Positions 18,553 through 25,648 of a stretch of 34,449 bases of DNA are shown in pieces. The translations under genes were made by a program, and so were the position numbers. Source of the DNA: Spirochaetota bacterium (lineage in GTDB: Bacteria > Spirochaetota > Leptospiria > Turneriellales > Turneriellaceae); the NCBI GenBank assembly GCA_017302045.1, contig JAFLED010000003.1:1-34449 (forward strand), read 5' to 3'. The notes under the pieces are model-generated. The model was not told where the DNA came from. It saw nothing but the letters and a program-made list of their open reading frames with translations, and did not search any database. The stretch's first letter is position 1. Every line of letters begins with the position of its first letter.

Positions 18553-18577
18553 GTGGTGTGGCTATCAGAACCACCAC
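18553..18577. repeat. Inverted repeat after the esterase gene
   Basis: GTGGTG (18553-18558) and CACCAC (18572-18577) with a 13-nt loop, 40 nt after the esterase stop. No T-run follows. It could be an mRNA 3'-end stabiliser or part of a weak terminator. Confidence 0.35.
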
Positions 18578-18600
18578 AGCTATATCTTGGTATTTACATC

Positions 18601-18627
18601 GCTTAGGAGTTAAGGCTTCTTCTAAGC
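18601..18627 (+). terminator. Candidate terminator hairpin upstream of the MerC-like gene
   Basis: GCTTAGGAG (18601-18609) pairs with CTTCTAAGC (18619-18627) over 9 bp with one G-T pair and a 9-nt loop. AATTTTCC follows a few bases later. It may end transcription from the esterase gene and so isolate the next promoter. Confidence 0.45.
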
Positions 18628-18638
18628 CCTGAATTTTC

Positions 18639-18689
18639 CTTTACGGCCTGTATAATGATATATCCTTATCATTATGGTTGGCCGTAAAG
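18639..18689 (+). promoter_or_regulatory. Nested palindrome over the MerC-like gene promoter: Fur/Zur-box-like operator
   Basis: Inner arms ATAATGATA (18652-18660) and TATCATTAT (18667-18675) are a perfect 9-bp inverted repeat with a 6-bp spacer, similar in size and AT-richness to Fur/Zur boxes. It covers a perfect -10 TATAAT (18651-18656) and reaches the ATG at 18674, which is where a repressor would block transcription. Outer arms CTTTACGGCC (18639-18648) and GGCCGTAAAG (18680-18689) are a second perfect 10-bp repeat around it. A Fur-family gene lies 0.5 kb away. That this regulator binds here is inference. Confidence 0.6.
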
Positions 18690-19213
18690 CGCACCACCAC
18701 TCGCATAACGGCTCTGTCTTCTCTGCCATTTGGGATAAACTCGGCATTCTCGCATCGGGCCTCTGCCTGATCGACTGTATCGTACTTCCCCTGGTTTCGA
18801 CCGCGTTGATTAGCTTTCAATCCACGTTTGCGTGGGCTGAGAAGCTGCACTGGCTGCTGTTGCCCGTGATCGGATTAACCGCGGGTATGGCGTTCTACCA
18901 TTCGTGGAAGGCGCACCGCTCTTATTTTATCGTAGCCGCCGGTTTGACCGGCTTCTTGCTTTTGCTCGCCGGTGAAATTTTCGAGGCGAAATTACGTTTC
19001 CTGAAGTTGAACTGGGTGAGCGTAGCAGGTTCGGCGTTTCTGATTGGCGCGCATGTGCGTAACCTCGTGATGCATCTGAGCCACCGCCATATCTGTACTG
19101 TGGACCATGCGGGTCATGGGCGCAGTCATTTCGGGCGTCGGGCCCCGCACAGTGAGGCTGCACTCAACCCGCCAGCGGTGACAGCGTCAGCGCAGGCACA
19201 CCCCTGCGCTTAA
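18674..19213 (+). CDS. MerC-domain membrane protein, candidate metal transporter
   Basis: 179 residues with four predicted membrane helices. The first holds Cys31 and Cys35 (GLCLIDCIVLPL), which fits the MerC family, where a Cys pair in helix 1 binds metal. The N-terminus (KAHHHSHNG) and C-terminal tail (HLSHRHICTVDHAGHGRSH) are rich in His, which suggests zinc or another soft metal rather than mercury only. There are no merR, merA or merP genes nearby. The start codon lies inside the Fur/Zur-box-like palindrome, and the 3' end overlaps the stop of the convergent Fur-family gene by 4 bp (shared TTAA). I infer a metal-responsive gene, most likely derepressed on zinc shortage; direction of transport is unknown. 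Confidence 0.75.
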   Translation: MVGRKAHHHSHNGSVFSAIWDKLGILASGLCLIDCIVLPLVSTALISFQSTFAWAEKLHWLLLPVIGLTAGMAFYHSWKAHRSYFIVAAGLTGFLLLLAGEIFEAKLRFLKLNWVSVAGSAFLIGAHVRNLVMHLSHRHICTVDHAGHGRSHFGRRAPHSEAALNPPAVTASAQAHPCA

Positions 19214-19596
19214 CCGCAGTTGGCGCAGGTTCCGTAGAACGTAAATTCGTGCGTTGTTAACGTAAAGTTTTTAGGTAGAAATTTTTGCAGATCAACGCCG
19301 TCGGGGCAGCCCGGCAAATCATAGACTTTGCCGCAGTTCTGGCACTTAAAATGATGGTGGTGGTGCAGGTGCGCCTTTTCATACAGTGCTTCGCCGCCCG
19401 GCATCGACACGGCCTGTATTTCGCCGGCGTCGAGCAGGGCGTTGACGGTGCGGTAGACCGTCGCCTGGCCGATCTTTGCCTTGCGTTCTTGCGCCATCGT
19501 GACGAGATTCGCGATCGTCAGCGGCCGGTCGGATTCCATAATGATGTCGTGGATGATGCCGCGCTGCTGGGTTTGCCGTTGGCCGATTTTGACCAT
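19210..19596 (-). CDS. Fur-family metalloregulator (Fur/Zur/PerR type)
   Basis: 128 residues, a short but complete Fur-family repressor. The winged-helix part contains IGQATVYRTVNALLDAGEI, the DNA-recognition region, followed by the His-rich metal site AHLHHHHHFKCQNCG and a structural zinc site of two CxxC pairs (CQNC and CANC at the C-terminus). I chose ATG 19596; the frame is open far upstream but only in DNA that codes for tsaE on the other strand. Whether it senses Fe, Zn or peroxide cannot be decided from sequence. The neighbouring MerC-like gene with a box-like palindrome favours zinc. A sigma70-like promoter for tsaE lies across its first codons. Confidence 0.9.
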   Translation of the reverse strand: MVKIGQRQTQQRGIIHDIIMESDRPLTIANLVTMAQERKAKIGQATVYRTVNALLDAGEIQAVSMPGGEALYEKAHLHHHHHFKCQNCGKVYDLPGCPDGVDLQKFLPKNFTLTTHEFTFYGTCANCG

Positions 19597-19607
19597 GCAG
19601 GTATAAT
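19579..19607 (+). promoter_or_regulatory. Sigma70-like promoter for tsaE-tsaB
   Basis: -35 TTGGCC (19579-19584), 17-nt spacer, -10 TATAAT (19602-19607). It points toward tsaE and would leave a leader of about 40-70 nt depending on the tsaE start. It overlaps the start codon of the divergent Fur-family gene (19594-19596). Confidence 0.55.
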
Positions 19608-19680
19608 ACGCGATCGGCCAACAGCCCTGCAACGGATTATTGTTCTTTGCGGTGTGTCTGAGGCGCCGGATACAAAAGCA

Positions 19681-20112
19681 GTGGAGTTGACCGCCGATGA
19701 TCTTGAAACCTTTAAGGCACAGGCGCGGCAGCTGGCGGGGCACTTCAAACCGCCGCTCCTGGTTTTGGTCAGCGGCGATCTCGGTGCGGGTAAGACCACC
19801 TTCATCGGCGAAGTACTGCGTACCTGGGGGATATCCGGCGCGGCTTCGCCGACATTCAACCTGCGCAACGATTATGAAACAGAAGGCTTGCACGTCATTC
19901 ACCTCGATTTTTACCGGTTGAAGCCGGGCGATGCGGGGCTCGATCTTCTGCCGCCCGATGAAGATTATGACTCGAGTATCGTTTTTGCCGAGTGGCCCGA
20001 AAAAGCGCCACCCGGTCTCTTTCAGCCTTTCGTGAACCGTGCACACCTCGCGATCGAGACCGGCCCTGGTAACCGGCGCAAGCTTACCTTCGACGCAGGC
20101 GGGGTAAATTAG
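19681..20112 (+). CDS. tsaE: tRNA t6A-synthesis ATPase TsaE
   Basis: TsaE is the P-loop ATPase that resets the TsaB-TsaD complex making N6-threonylcarbamoyl-adenosine in tRNAs that read ANN codons. The Walker A motif is SGDLGAGKTT (31-40); downstream SPTFNLRNDYE, HLDFYRL and FAEWPEKA match the family. I chose GTG at 19681, giving 143 residues, which fits the family's N-terminus (ELTxxD). GTG at 19654 is an alternative; the longer open frame upstream runs through the antisense of the Fur gene and is rejected. tsaB follows 7 nt later. tsaD and tsaC are not in the window. Confidence 0.9.
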   Translation: MELTADDLETFKAQARQLAGHFKPPLLVLVSGDLGAGKTTFIGEVLRTWGISGAASPTFNLRNDYETEGLHVIHLDFYRLKPGDAGLDLLPPDEDYDSSIVFAEWPEKAPPGLFQPFVNRAHLAIETGPGNRRKLTFDAGGVN

Positions 20113-20119
20113 CGAGACG

Positions 20120-20806
20120 ATGCAATACCCGGCGCTGGTCATCGACACCTCGACCCGTTACCTGCTTTTTGCGCGCCTCGATGCAAGAGGCGTAGGATTG
20201 CTCACCGTGAAAACGGCGGCCGCTGAGGGAGAAAGTGCTGTCGATTCTGCGGTAGCCGAACTTTTTCCCGATCTCGGTGGTCTTGCTGAAATCTGGCTGG
20301 GCAGCGGCCCCGGTTCATTTGTCGGGCTGCGTTCGTCTTTCGCCTATGTGCGTATGCTCGCGATGCTGCGCGGTGTACCGTGCCGTACGTTTCTCTCGTC
20401 GCGGCTTTGGCGCAGCTTTTTTGGCGTTGCGCCCGAGGCGTGGTTTCTGACGCGCACGAATGCAAGACTCTATTATGCCGAACGGTATTTGCCCGCGCGC
20501 GAAGCCCAGGCCGTCGAGGTCTCTGCCGCCGCAGAGCTCGCGGGAGAAAAGTTTTGTTTTTACGACAGTTGGTTGCCCACAGCTTCGGGAGCAAAAGTCA
20601 GGCAGGGGGCCGGCGTCGCAGACATTGTCTATCCGCCGGCAAAAATATTGCATTTTGCCGAAGCCAAAATGGGGACAGAGTTGCTCACGCCCGAAATTCT
20701 GTGCCCCGGCGAACCAGAGCAGCATACGGCTCTCGAGCCGCTCTACGGGCATGAACTCAATTTCGCGCTGGCCGATCACCGGCAACAGGCGACGAAAAAT
20801 ACATGA
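20120..20806 (+). CDS. tsaB: tRNA t6A-synthesis protein TsaB
   Basis: TsaB is the inactive ASKHA-fold partner that supports TsaD in t6A formation. Features are the N-terminal VIDTSTRYLLFARL and the signature WLGSGPGSFVGLRSSFAYVRMLA. At 228 residues it has the usual length. The C-terminal half is divergent from better-known TsaB proteins but aligned by position. It sits 7 nt after tsaE, and the RNase R gene begins 13 nt after its stop, so a tsaE-tsaB-rnr operon is likely. Identification rests on the N-terminal motifs plus the tsaE neighbour. Confidence 0.87.
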   Translation: MQYPALVIDTSTRYLLFARLDARGVGLLTVKTAAAEGESAVDSAVAELFPDLGGLAEIWLGSGPGSFVGLRSSFAYVRMLAMLRGVPCRTFLSSRLWRSFFGVAPEAWFLTRTNARLYYAERYLPAREAQAVEVSAAAELAGEKFCFYDSWLPTASGAKVRQGAGVADIVYPPAKILHFAEAKMGTELLTPEILCPGEPEQHTALEPLYGHELNFALADHRQQATKNT

Positions 20807-20819
20807 ATAGAAGAAAATA

Positions 20820-23021
20820 ATGGATAAAAAATTAGAAAAAACAATGGACCAGTGGCTTTACCACGCGTTCAAATCGGGTAATCCGAAACTGGGAACAGCA
20901 GGCAACGCCGCTCAACCTGACAAAGAAAAAGAAAATAAAAATACACCCACAAAAGGTAAGGGCCGCCGCGGGCGTAAACAACGCGCCGCAGCGCATGCCG
21001 CTGGTACCGCCCCCAAATCGCAGGCGATGGGTGCCAACGACGAGATACTTGCGTTTCTCAAAAACGCCGGGTTAGTCGAGCTCGTGGCGAAAGAGTGGCG
21101 GCTTAGAAACCGTTTCACGGGCTTTCTCAGCGCCGCTAAATCGGGGATTGCATTTGTGCCCGCCGGAAAGGTCGAAGCGATAATACCGCATAACGACCGC
21201 GGCGCGGCGCTGCACCGTGACAAGGTGGCGATCACCCTGACCGGGTTTAACCGCGGTCGGTTTACGGCAAAGGTCACCGAAATCGTCGAACCGTTCTCGG
21301 GCGAATACCTTGCCCGGGTGTTGGGCGCGGCGCGGGGTGTGGGTAATGCCGGCAAAGGCGAAAATTTCTTTCTCGCCGAGCTCATCGATCTGCCCGACCG
21401 GCCGCAGGTCTTGCTGAAGGCCGCGAAGGCCCCGGCAAAACTCGTTTATCTCAAGCGCAGCGTCGCACAAAAACAGTTTCTGCGCGATGCGCGGCGCGGC
21501 GAAGGTTACGAACGATCGAACGCCTTTGTTTTTGAAACGTCGCCGCGCAAGGTTACCGAAGACCGTAAGGGCGATCTCGAGCGTCTGCGCCTGCGCTACA
21601 TGTTACCTGACGATTACGCGAAGGCTCTGATCCCCGCGAAACGAGATCTCGATAAGTTGGTCAAACAAGAGCTGAAGAATAAAGAGCGCGTGCATGTCAA
21701 GGGGCGCTATATTTTCACGATCGACGGCGAAGACGCTAAGGATTTCGACGACGCGATTTCCGTAACCGAAAATGCCGAAGGTTTTGAACTCGACGTTCAC
21801 ATCGCCGACGTGGGTTTCTTTGTAACTCCCGAAACACCCCTGTTCGAAGAGGCTCTAAAACGCGGTAACAGCTATTACCTCGCGGGCTCGGTTATACCCA
21901 TGTTGCCCGAAATTCTCTCGAATGAGTTTTGCAGCCTGAAACCCAAAACTACGAGGCTCGCTTTTTCGGTGCGGATGCAGTTCGACCGCGCAGGCCGCAT
22001 GAAAGATTACGAAATCTTCAAATCGGTGATCTATATCGATAAGCGCTATACCTACAAAGAAGCGCATGAAAACCTGAAGAAAAAGGGATCTCCACTCGCA
22101 CCGGCATTGCGTCTCTCAGAGACGCTCATTAGCCATCGCGACGGGGCGGGCCGCATCGACCTCAATATCGCCGAACAGAAAGCGGTGTATGACAAGAAGG
22201 GTAGGTTTGTGGGGCTGGAAAGCCAGGCGCGGCTTGCGTCGCACCGCCTCGTCGAAGAATGTATGCTGAGCGCGAACCAGGCAGTTGCCGGTTATGCGCT
22301 GCGTTACCACGTACCTGTGCTGCACCGTAATCACGAGAGTATGCCGCTCGATAAGCTCGATCGCCTGAACCGCTATCTCGAAAAATATGTGCCACGCCTC
22401 AAGCTGCGCGGCGTCGAACAGGCCGAGATTGGCAGGGTGCTTTCGCACCAGCTCGTCGAACCGGTGAAAGATGTGTTTCAATACCTGCTCTTACGCTCCT
22501 TTATGCAGGCGAATTATGTGCCCGAGGCGAAAGGCCATTGGGGTCTGGCATTTCGCGAATATTCGCATTTTACCTCGCCGATCCGGCGTTTTGCCGACCT
22601 CGTGACTCACCTGCAGCTTGCGGCGCATCTGAAGCGGGAGCGCCTGCCTTTGAACCTCGAACAACTCGACCATTATGGGCGCGAAACCTCGCGTCTCGAA
22701 CGGATTGCCTTCGAGGCCGAGCGGGCAGACAAAAAACTGCTGGCGGTGCGCGCGATGGGCGGCAAGGTCGGGCAGGTTTTTACCGCCTGGCTCAGCGGTT
22801 TTTCCCAGGAGCGCCTGTTCGTTTCGTTACTCGATTTTCCCGTTGAGGGAGAAATCGAGGCTATGCAGGTCGATAAACGCGGCGAGATTCAGGTGCTCGA
22901 CGACTTCAGTATTTTCGCCGGCAAGCTGCAAAAGACGATCGCTCTGGGCGACAAATTCAAGGTAAAGCTGGTCAAAGCCGATCCGCTTGAGATGGCGCTG
23001 AAGTTTGAATTCGGGAAATAA
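20820..23021 (+). CDS. rnr: Ribonuclease R / RNB-family 3'-5' exoribonuclease
   Basis: 733 residues. RNase R degrades structured RNA 3' to 5' and takes part in rRNA and mRNA quality control. A Lys-rich, disordered N-terminus (about 1-70) precedes cold-shock-like OB folds, then the RNB catalytic domain with DGEDAKDFDDAISV, whose acidic residues bind the two magnesium ions. The motif EYSHFTSPIRRFADL marks the end of RNB, and an S1-like OB domain (about 640-733) closes the protein. It is somewhat shorter than E. coli RNase R (813). AGAAG a few bases upstream of the ATG may serve as ribosome-binding site. It is likely co-transcribed with tsaE-tsaB. Confidence 0.93.
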   Translation: MDKKLEKTMDQWLYHAFKSGNPKLGTAGNAAQPDKEKENKNTPTKGKGRRGRKQRAAAHAAGTAPKSQAMGANDEILAFLKNAGLVELVAKEWRLRNRFTGFLSAAKSGIAFVPAGKVEAIIPHNDRGAALHRDKVAITLTGFNRGRFTAKVTEIVEPFSGEYLARVLGAARGVGNAGKGENFFLAELIDLPDRPQVLLKAAKAPAKLVYLKRSVAQKQFLRDARRGEGYERSNAFVFETSPRKVTEDRKGDLERLRLRYMLPDDYAKALIPAKRDLDKLVKQELKNKERVHVKGRYIFTIDGEDAKDFDDAISVTENAEGFELDVHIADVGFFVTPETPLFEEALKRGNSYYLAGSVIPMLPEILSNEFCSLKPKTTRLAFSVRMQFDRAGRMKDYEIFKSVIYIDKRYTYKEAHENLKKKGSPLAPALRLSETLISHRDGAGRIDLNIAEQKAVYDKKGRFVGLESQARLASHRLVEECMLSANQAVAGYALRYHVPVLHRNHESMPLDKLDRLNRYLEKYVPRLKLRGVEQAEIGRVLSHQLVEPVKDVFQYLLLRSFMQANYVPEAKGHWGLAFREYSHFTSPIRRFADLVTHLQLAAHLKRERLPLNLEQLDHYGRETSRLERIAFEAERADKKLLAVRAMGGKVGQVFTAWLSGFSQERLFVSLLDFPVEGEIEAMQVDKRGEIQVLDDFSIFAGKLQKTIALGDKFKVKLVKADPLEMALKFEFGK

Positions 23022-23069
23022 ATCCCGACAAATAATTGACGCTACGCTCGCTTTCGCCAGTCGTCCGCC

Positions 23070-23417
23070 GTGGTTCAGATGAAAGAGATCGAGGGCATAC
23101 CCTGTGCCCTGATTACCGCTGCACAGCTCCACATGTATTTTATTCCCGATCTAAAAGAGAAGCTGCTGGCGACGGTGGCGACTGAACTCGATCATCTCAT
23201 CATCGATCTGACGCAGGTTGAATATCTCGACTCTTCGGCGATGGGTGTGCTTTTTCAGGTGCAGAAAAAGATGCAGGCTTATGGCGGCGCGCTGTACCTT
23301 GTGGGGATCAATGCGACCATCGAGATGGTCTTTAAGCTGACTAAGTCAGACCAGCACTTCACTGTCTATGCCGACGCCCCCGCGGCGGCGCGTGCGATCC
23401 AGGGCAAAGCCGAGTAA
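23070..23417 (+). CDS. STAS-domain anti-sigma factor antagonist
   Basis: 115 residues forming a single STAS domain. The region IIDLTQVEYLDSSAMGVLFQVQKKM contains the DSS motif (residues 54-56), where SpoIIAA-type proteins are phosphorylated on Ser by an anti-sigma kinase. Such proteins switch partners with a GHKL kinase to free a sigma factor. No such kinase, phosphatase or sigma28/sigmaB-type gene is adjacent; the ECF sigma factor 0.5 kb away is of a different type. GTG 23070 or ATG 23079 could be the start; there is no clear ribosome-binding site. It follows rnr by 48 nt. Confidence 0.85.
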   Translation: MVQMKEIEGIPCALITAAQLHMYFIPDLKEKLLATVATELDHLIIDLTQVEYLDSSAMGVLFQVQKKMQAYGGALYLVGINATIEMVFKLTKSDQHFTVYADAPAAARAIQGKAE

Positions 23418-23474
23418 CCCCCGCCTAGGCGTAAGCCACTCCTGTCTCTATTGGCAGAGAGGTTTAAAGAAAAT

Positions 23475-23531
23475 AAATCTTTTGAAATTAAGATTTGGCT
23501 CAGCCCCCTCACCATGTTAAGGCTTAGGGGG
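23475..23531. terminator. Two hairpins in the convergent gap after the STAS gene
   Basis: The 128-bp gap between two convergent genes holds AAATCTT/AAGATTT (23475-23481, 23490-23496; 8-nt loop) and CCCCCT/AGGGGG (23504-23509, 23526-23531; 16-nt loop). Both are perfect inverted repeats. They may terminate transcription from either side; no long T-run is attached to the GC-rich one. Confidence 0.35.
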
Positions 23532-23545
23532 ATAAGCAAGTGCAG

Positions 23546-23896
23546 TTAAGAAAATTTCGCGCGCAGCGCGTTGAGTTTCTCAATCAGCTCGGCCTTATGC
23601 CGCGGATCAGAATAACGATGGGCAACGCCGGCAAAGATAATCAGAAACGCGATGGCTCCGGCGGCTATATTCAGCGTGAGTAACAAATTTTCCGAATATA
23701 CGAGTTTCGCGCGAAAGATAAAGAAACTCAGCGGCGAAGCGAAGAGCAGCAAAACACTGCCGGCAAATTGCCAGGGTTTGACGAGCGGCAGGTGCATGAG
23801 GGCACGAATTTTGAGGCGCAGCGCTTCGGGCGCAGGGCGCGTATATTCGTCACCCACGGCTTTAGTCACTGCTTCACTGTATGTGTATTTTTTCAT
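23546..23896 (-). CDS. Small membrane protein downstream of the ECF sigma factor
   Basis: 116 residues. A charged N-terminal ~45 residues (KKYTYSEAVTKAVGDEYTRP) precede two membrane helices (about 43-61 and 72-92) and a basic C-terminus. I chose ATG 23896 because AGAGG lies 8 nt upstream; the open frame to 23956 runs into the sigma gene. It starts 13 nt after the sigma stop, so it is in the same operon. It could be an anti-sigma factor, as these are often small membrane proteins next to ECF genes, but there is no ZAS motif (HxxxCxxC) and the topology is unusual. Confidence 0.75.
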   Translation of the reverse strand: MKKYTYSEAVTKAVGDEYTRPAPEALRLKIRALMHLPLVKPWQFAGSVLLLFASPLSFFIFRAKLVYSENLLLTLNIAAGAIAFLIIFAGVAHRYSDPRHKAELIEKLNALRAKFS

Positions 23897-23909
23897 GCCG
23901 CTACCTCTT

Positions 23910-24419
23910 TTATTTGCCCATTTTCTGCCGTAAAATATTTTTTGCCCTGTGCACATTCGCCTTGAGTGTGCCTTCTTTGATGCCGGTTATGGCCGAAATT
24001 TCAGCATAGGGCATGTTCTCAAAAAACAGCAGTATCAGGGGAATACGATACGCGTCGGGCAAGGCGCCGACATGCTGCCTGAGCGCCGCGATTTCGCTTT
24101 CGTCGAATTGCGGGTCGGCAGCTTCGGGGGCGGCGATGTCAAAATTTTCAATGTCTTCTGCCGTGATGCGTTTTTTATGGCGCAGGTCTTCGAGTCCGAA
24201 ATTCCACGCGAGGCGGTAAAGCCAGGTAGAAAAGGCGGAGCGCCCCCCGAATTTGTCCTTTTTTTTCAGCGCAAAAGGGTAGAGCGACTGCGCGAAATCC
24301 GAGGCGTCGTCTTCGTTACCCCGGTAGAGCTTCAGGCCGATCGAATAGGTCATGTCGAGCGACCTCTCGAACTCCCTGTCAAAATCTTCTTTGCTGAAGA
24401 CATACTCATCGGCTGCCAT
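23910..24419 (-). CDS. ECF-type RNA polymerase sigma factor
   Basis: 169 residues. Sigma2 region (about 20-82) shows the helix with DDASDFAQSLYPFAL and the -10-binding segment FSTWLYRLAWNFGLEDLRHKKR. Sigma4 (about 112-165) shows LPDAYRIPLILLFFENMPYAEISAITGIKEGTLKANVHRAKNIL split by the usual helix-turn-helix. There is no sigma1.1 or sigma3, so it is of the ECF group. Its start overlaps the end of the upstream membrane-protein gene by 14 bp, and another membrane-protein gene follows 13 nt after its stop. These flanking proteins are the obvious candidates for signal input. The stimulus is unknown. Confidence 0.92.
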   Translation of the reverse strand: MAADEYVFSKEDFDREFERSLDMTYSIGLKLYRGNEDDASDFAQSLYPFALKKKDKFGGRSAFSTWLYRLAWNFGLEDLRHKKRITAEDIENFDIAAPEAADPQFDESEIAALRQHVGALPDAYRIPLILLFFENMPYAEISAITGIKEGTLKANVHRAKNILRQKMGK

Positions 24420-24804
24420 TCGCCCCTGACTTACGCTGCGCCAGATAAAAAAACGCGATCAGGCCGATGCCGGCCGAAAGCGGAATTAATCCACCCAGAA
24501 TGCCCGGGTTACGCGGGTTAGTGAAGATAAAAAACAGTGTCAGCGGAATGCCCGCCGTAAAGCTTAAACAACCAGCCAAAAGACTGATAAAGCGCAGATG
24601 TTCGATGGCGCTCTCGGTCGGTATTTGTTGCCGGATTTTTTCGCGGCGAATGCGGTAGTTGTAGAGTAAGAGGAAAAACAACAGTACCGAGCCGAAAACG
24701 ACGGCAACCATCGGCACAATCGATAAAATGACGTCCGCGGTATGCGACTGCGTTAAGGCCCTTTCGAGCATAGCCTCTATATTCTTGAGTTGCGCGCTTT
24801 CCAT
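24406..24804 (-). CDS. Small multi-TM protein upstream of the ECF sigma factor
   Basis: 132 residues. A short N-terminal helix (about 1-22) is followed by three membrane helices (about 24-48, 71-92 and 98-120), with a basic loop RIRREKIRQQ after the first. The layout recalls the DUF6249-type proteins often encoded beside sigma factors, though I cannot confirm family membership. A strong ribosome-binding site AAGGAG (24811-24816) precedes the ATG, the clearest in the window. The gene overlaps the sigma start by 14 bp, which points to translational coupling. It lies 47 bp after mqnD and could be read from that operon. Confidence 0.75.
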   Translation of the reverse strand: MESAQLKNIEAMLERALTQSHTADVILSIVPMVAVVFGSVLLFFLLLYNYRIRREKIRQQIPTESAIEHLRFISLLAGCLSFTAGIPLTLFFIFTNPRNPGILGGLIPLSAGIGLIAFFYLAQRKSGANGSR

Positions 24805-24851
24805 ATCCGTCTCCTTTTAGATGAAAATATCTGGTTGGGGTTGCAAAAAAG

Positions 24852-25643
24852 TTATTGCAGGCACTTTTCCCGGAACACGTCAACCGATTTCAGGGCCTCT
24901 GCACCCATTTCCAGCGTATCGGCGGTGACATACGTCTCGACATGCGCTTCGACAACCTGGTCTTCTTTCTCCTGCGCCTGTTCGCGCATGTAGGGTAAAA
25001 TTTCCGACAGATAGCGCGGGGATTTCCCCCGGTGCTCCCGGCCGCTTGCCATAAGGCTGTCTTTGAGCTGAGCTACGAAAGCGGATTTGGTCTCGGCCGG
25101 CAGCGATTTGCGCGCGTAGATACATCCTAACGGTATCATGGCGCCGGTCTTTTCTTCCCAAAAAGCCCCGAGATCAGAGATGAGTTTTAGGCCCAGGCCC
25201 GGGTAGACGAAACGGCCTTCGTGTATGAGCACCGCCGCGTCGATTTTGCCGGCTTTGAGTGCGGGCAGCATTTCGAAGAACGGCATCTGTTGCGTCAGCA
25301 GCCCGGTGTCTGGATGGTAACTTTGCCAGAACTTGTATAGGCGGTGCGCGGTGGTATTCTCGCCGGGCAGCGCGACTGTGCCGCCCGGTTTTAGGCTGCC
25401 GACGAAAACCGGGCCGACGCCCTTGCCGATGGCCGCACCCACGGGCAGGATTTCGTATTCCGGGGCGATCTTCTGCATAATAGCAAAGGAGCCTTTTGCG
25501 ATATCGTATTTGCCGGCGATGAGGGCGCGGTTGAGTTCTTCGATGTCGAGAAAATCGACCTTGTATTTAGCCGCGTGAATGATTGCATAAAATGCAAAGG
25601 TGTCGTTCGGGCAGGGCGAGATGGCAATCGGCCCGGTAGCCAC
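24852..25643 (-). CDS. mqnD: 1,4-dihydroxy-6-naphthoate synthase MqnD
   Basis: MqnD converts cyclic dehypoxanthinyl futalosine to 1,4-dihydroxy-6-naphthoate in the futalosine route to menaquinone. The periplasmic-binding-protein-like fold shows ISPCPNDTFAFYA at the N-terminus, then SFAIMQKIAPEYEILPVGAA, and IHEGRFVY near the active site. At 263 residues it is full length. The start is GTG at 25643, 5 nt after the stop of the upstream lipoprotein gene. No mqnA, B, C or E is in the window. The gene indicates that the organism makes menaquinone via futalosine and so presumably respires with it. It is part of the PASTA-rpe-lipoprotein-mqnD run. Confidence 0.92.
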   Translation of the reverse strand: MATGPIAISPCPNDTFAFYAIIHAAKYKVDFLDIEELNRALIAGKYDIAKGSFAIMQKIAPEYEILPVGAAIGKGVGPVFVGSLKPGGTVALPGENTTAHRLYKFWQSYHPDTGLLTQQMPFFEMLPALKAGKIDAAVLIHEGRFVYPGLGLKLISDLGAFWEEKTGAMIPLGCIYARKSLPAETKSAFVAQLKDSLMASGREHRGKSPRYLSEILPYMREQAQEKEDQVVEAHVETYVTADTLEMGAEALKSVDVFREKCLQ

Positions 25644-25648
25644 CGGTC

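Noticed and set aside
18674-19213. Mercury-resistance operon
   Set aside because: Only a MerC-like gene is present; no merR, merT, merP or merA, and the regulator is of the Fur family.
19285-19680. N-terminal extension of tsaE
   Set aside because: It runs antisense through the Fur-family gene; the TsaE domain starts at about GTG 19681.
19597-20148. Long N-terminal extension of the Fur-family gene
   Set aside because: It is antisense to tsaE, which has clear family motifs; Fur proteins begin shortly before the winged helix.
24817-24845. ECF-like promoter (TGCAACC, 16 nt, ATCTAA) before the sigma operon
   Set aside because: The blocks look like an ECF -35/-10 pair, but a start 6-9 nt downstream would cut off the strong AAGGAG ribosome-binding site at 24811-24816, so the match is probably chance.
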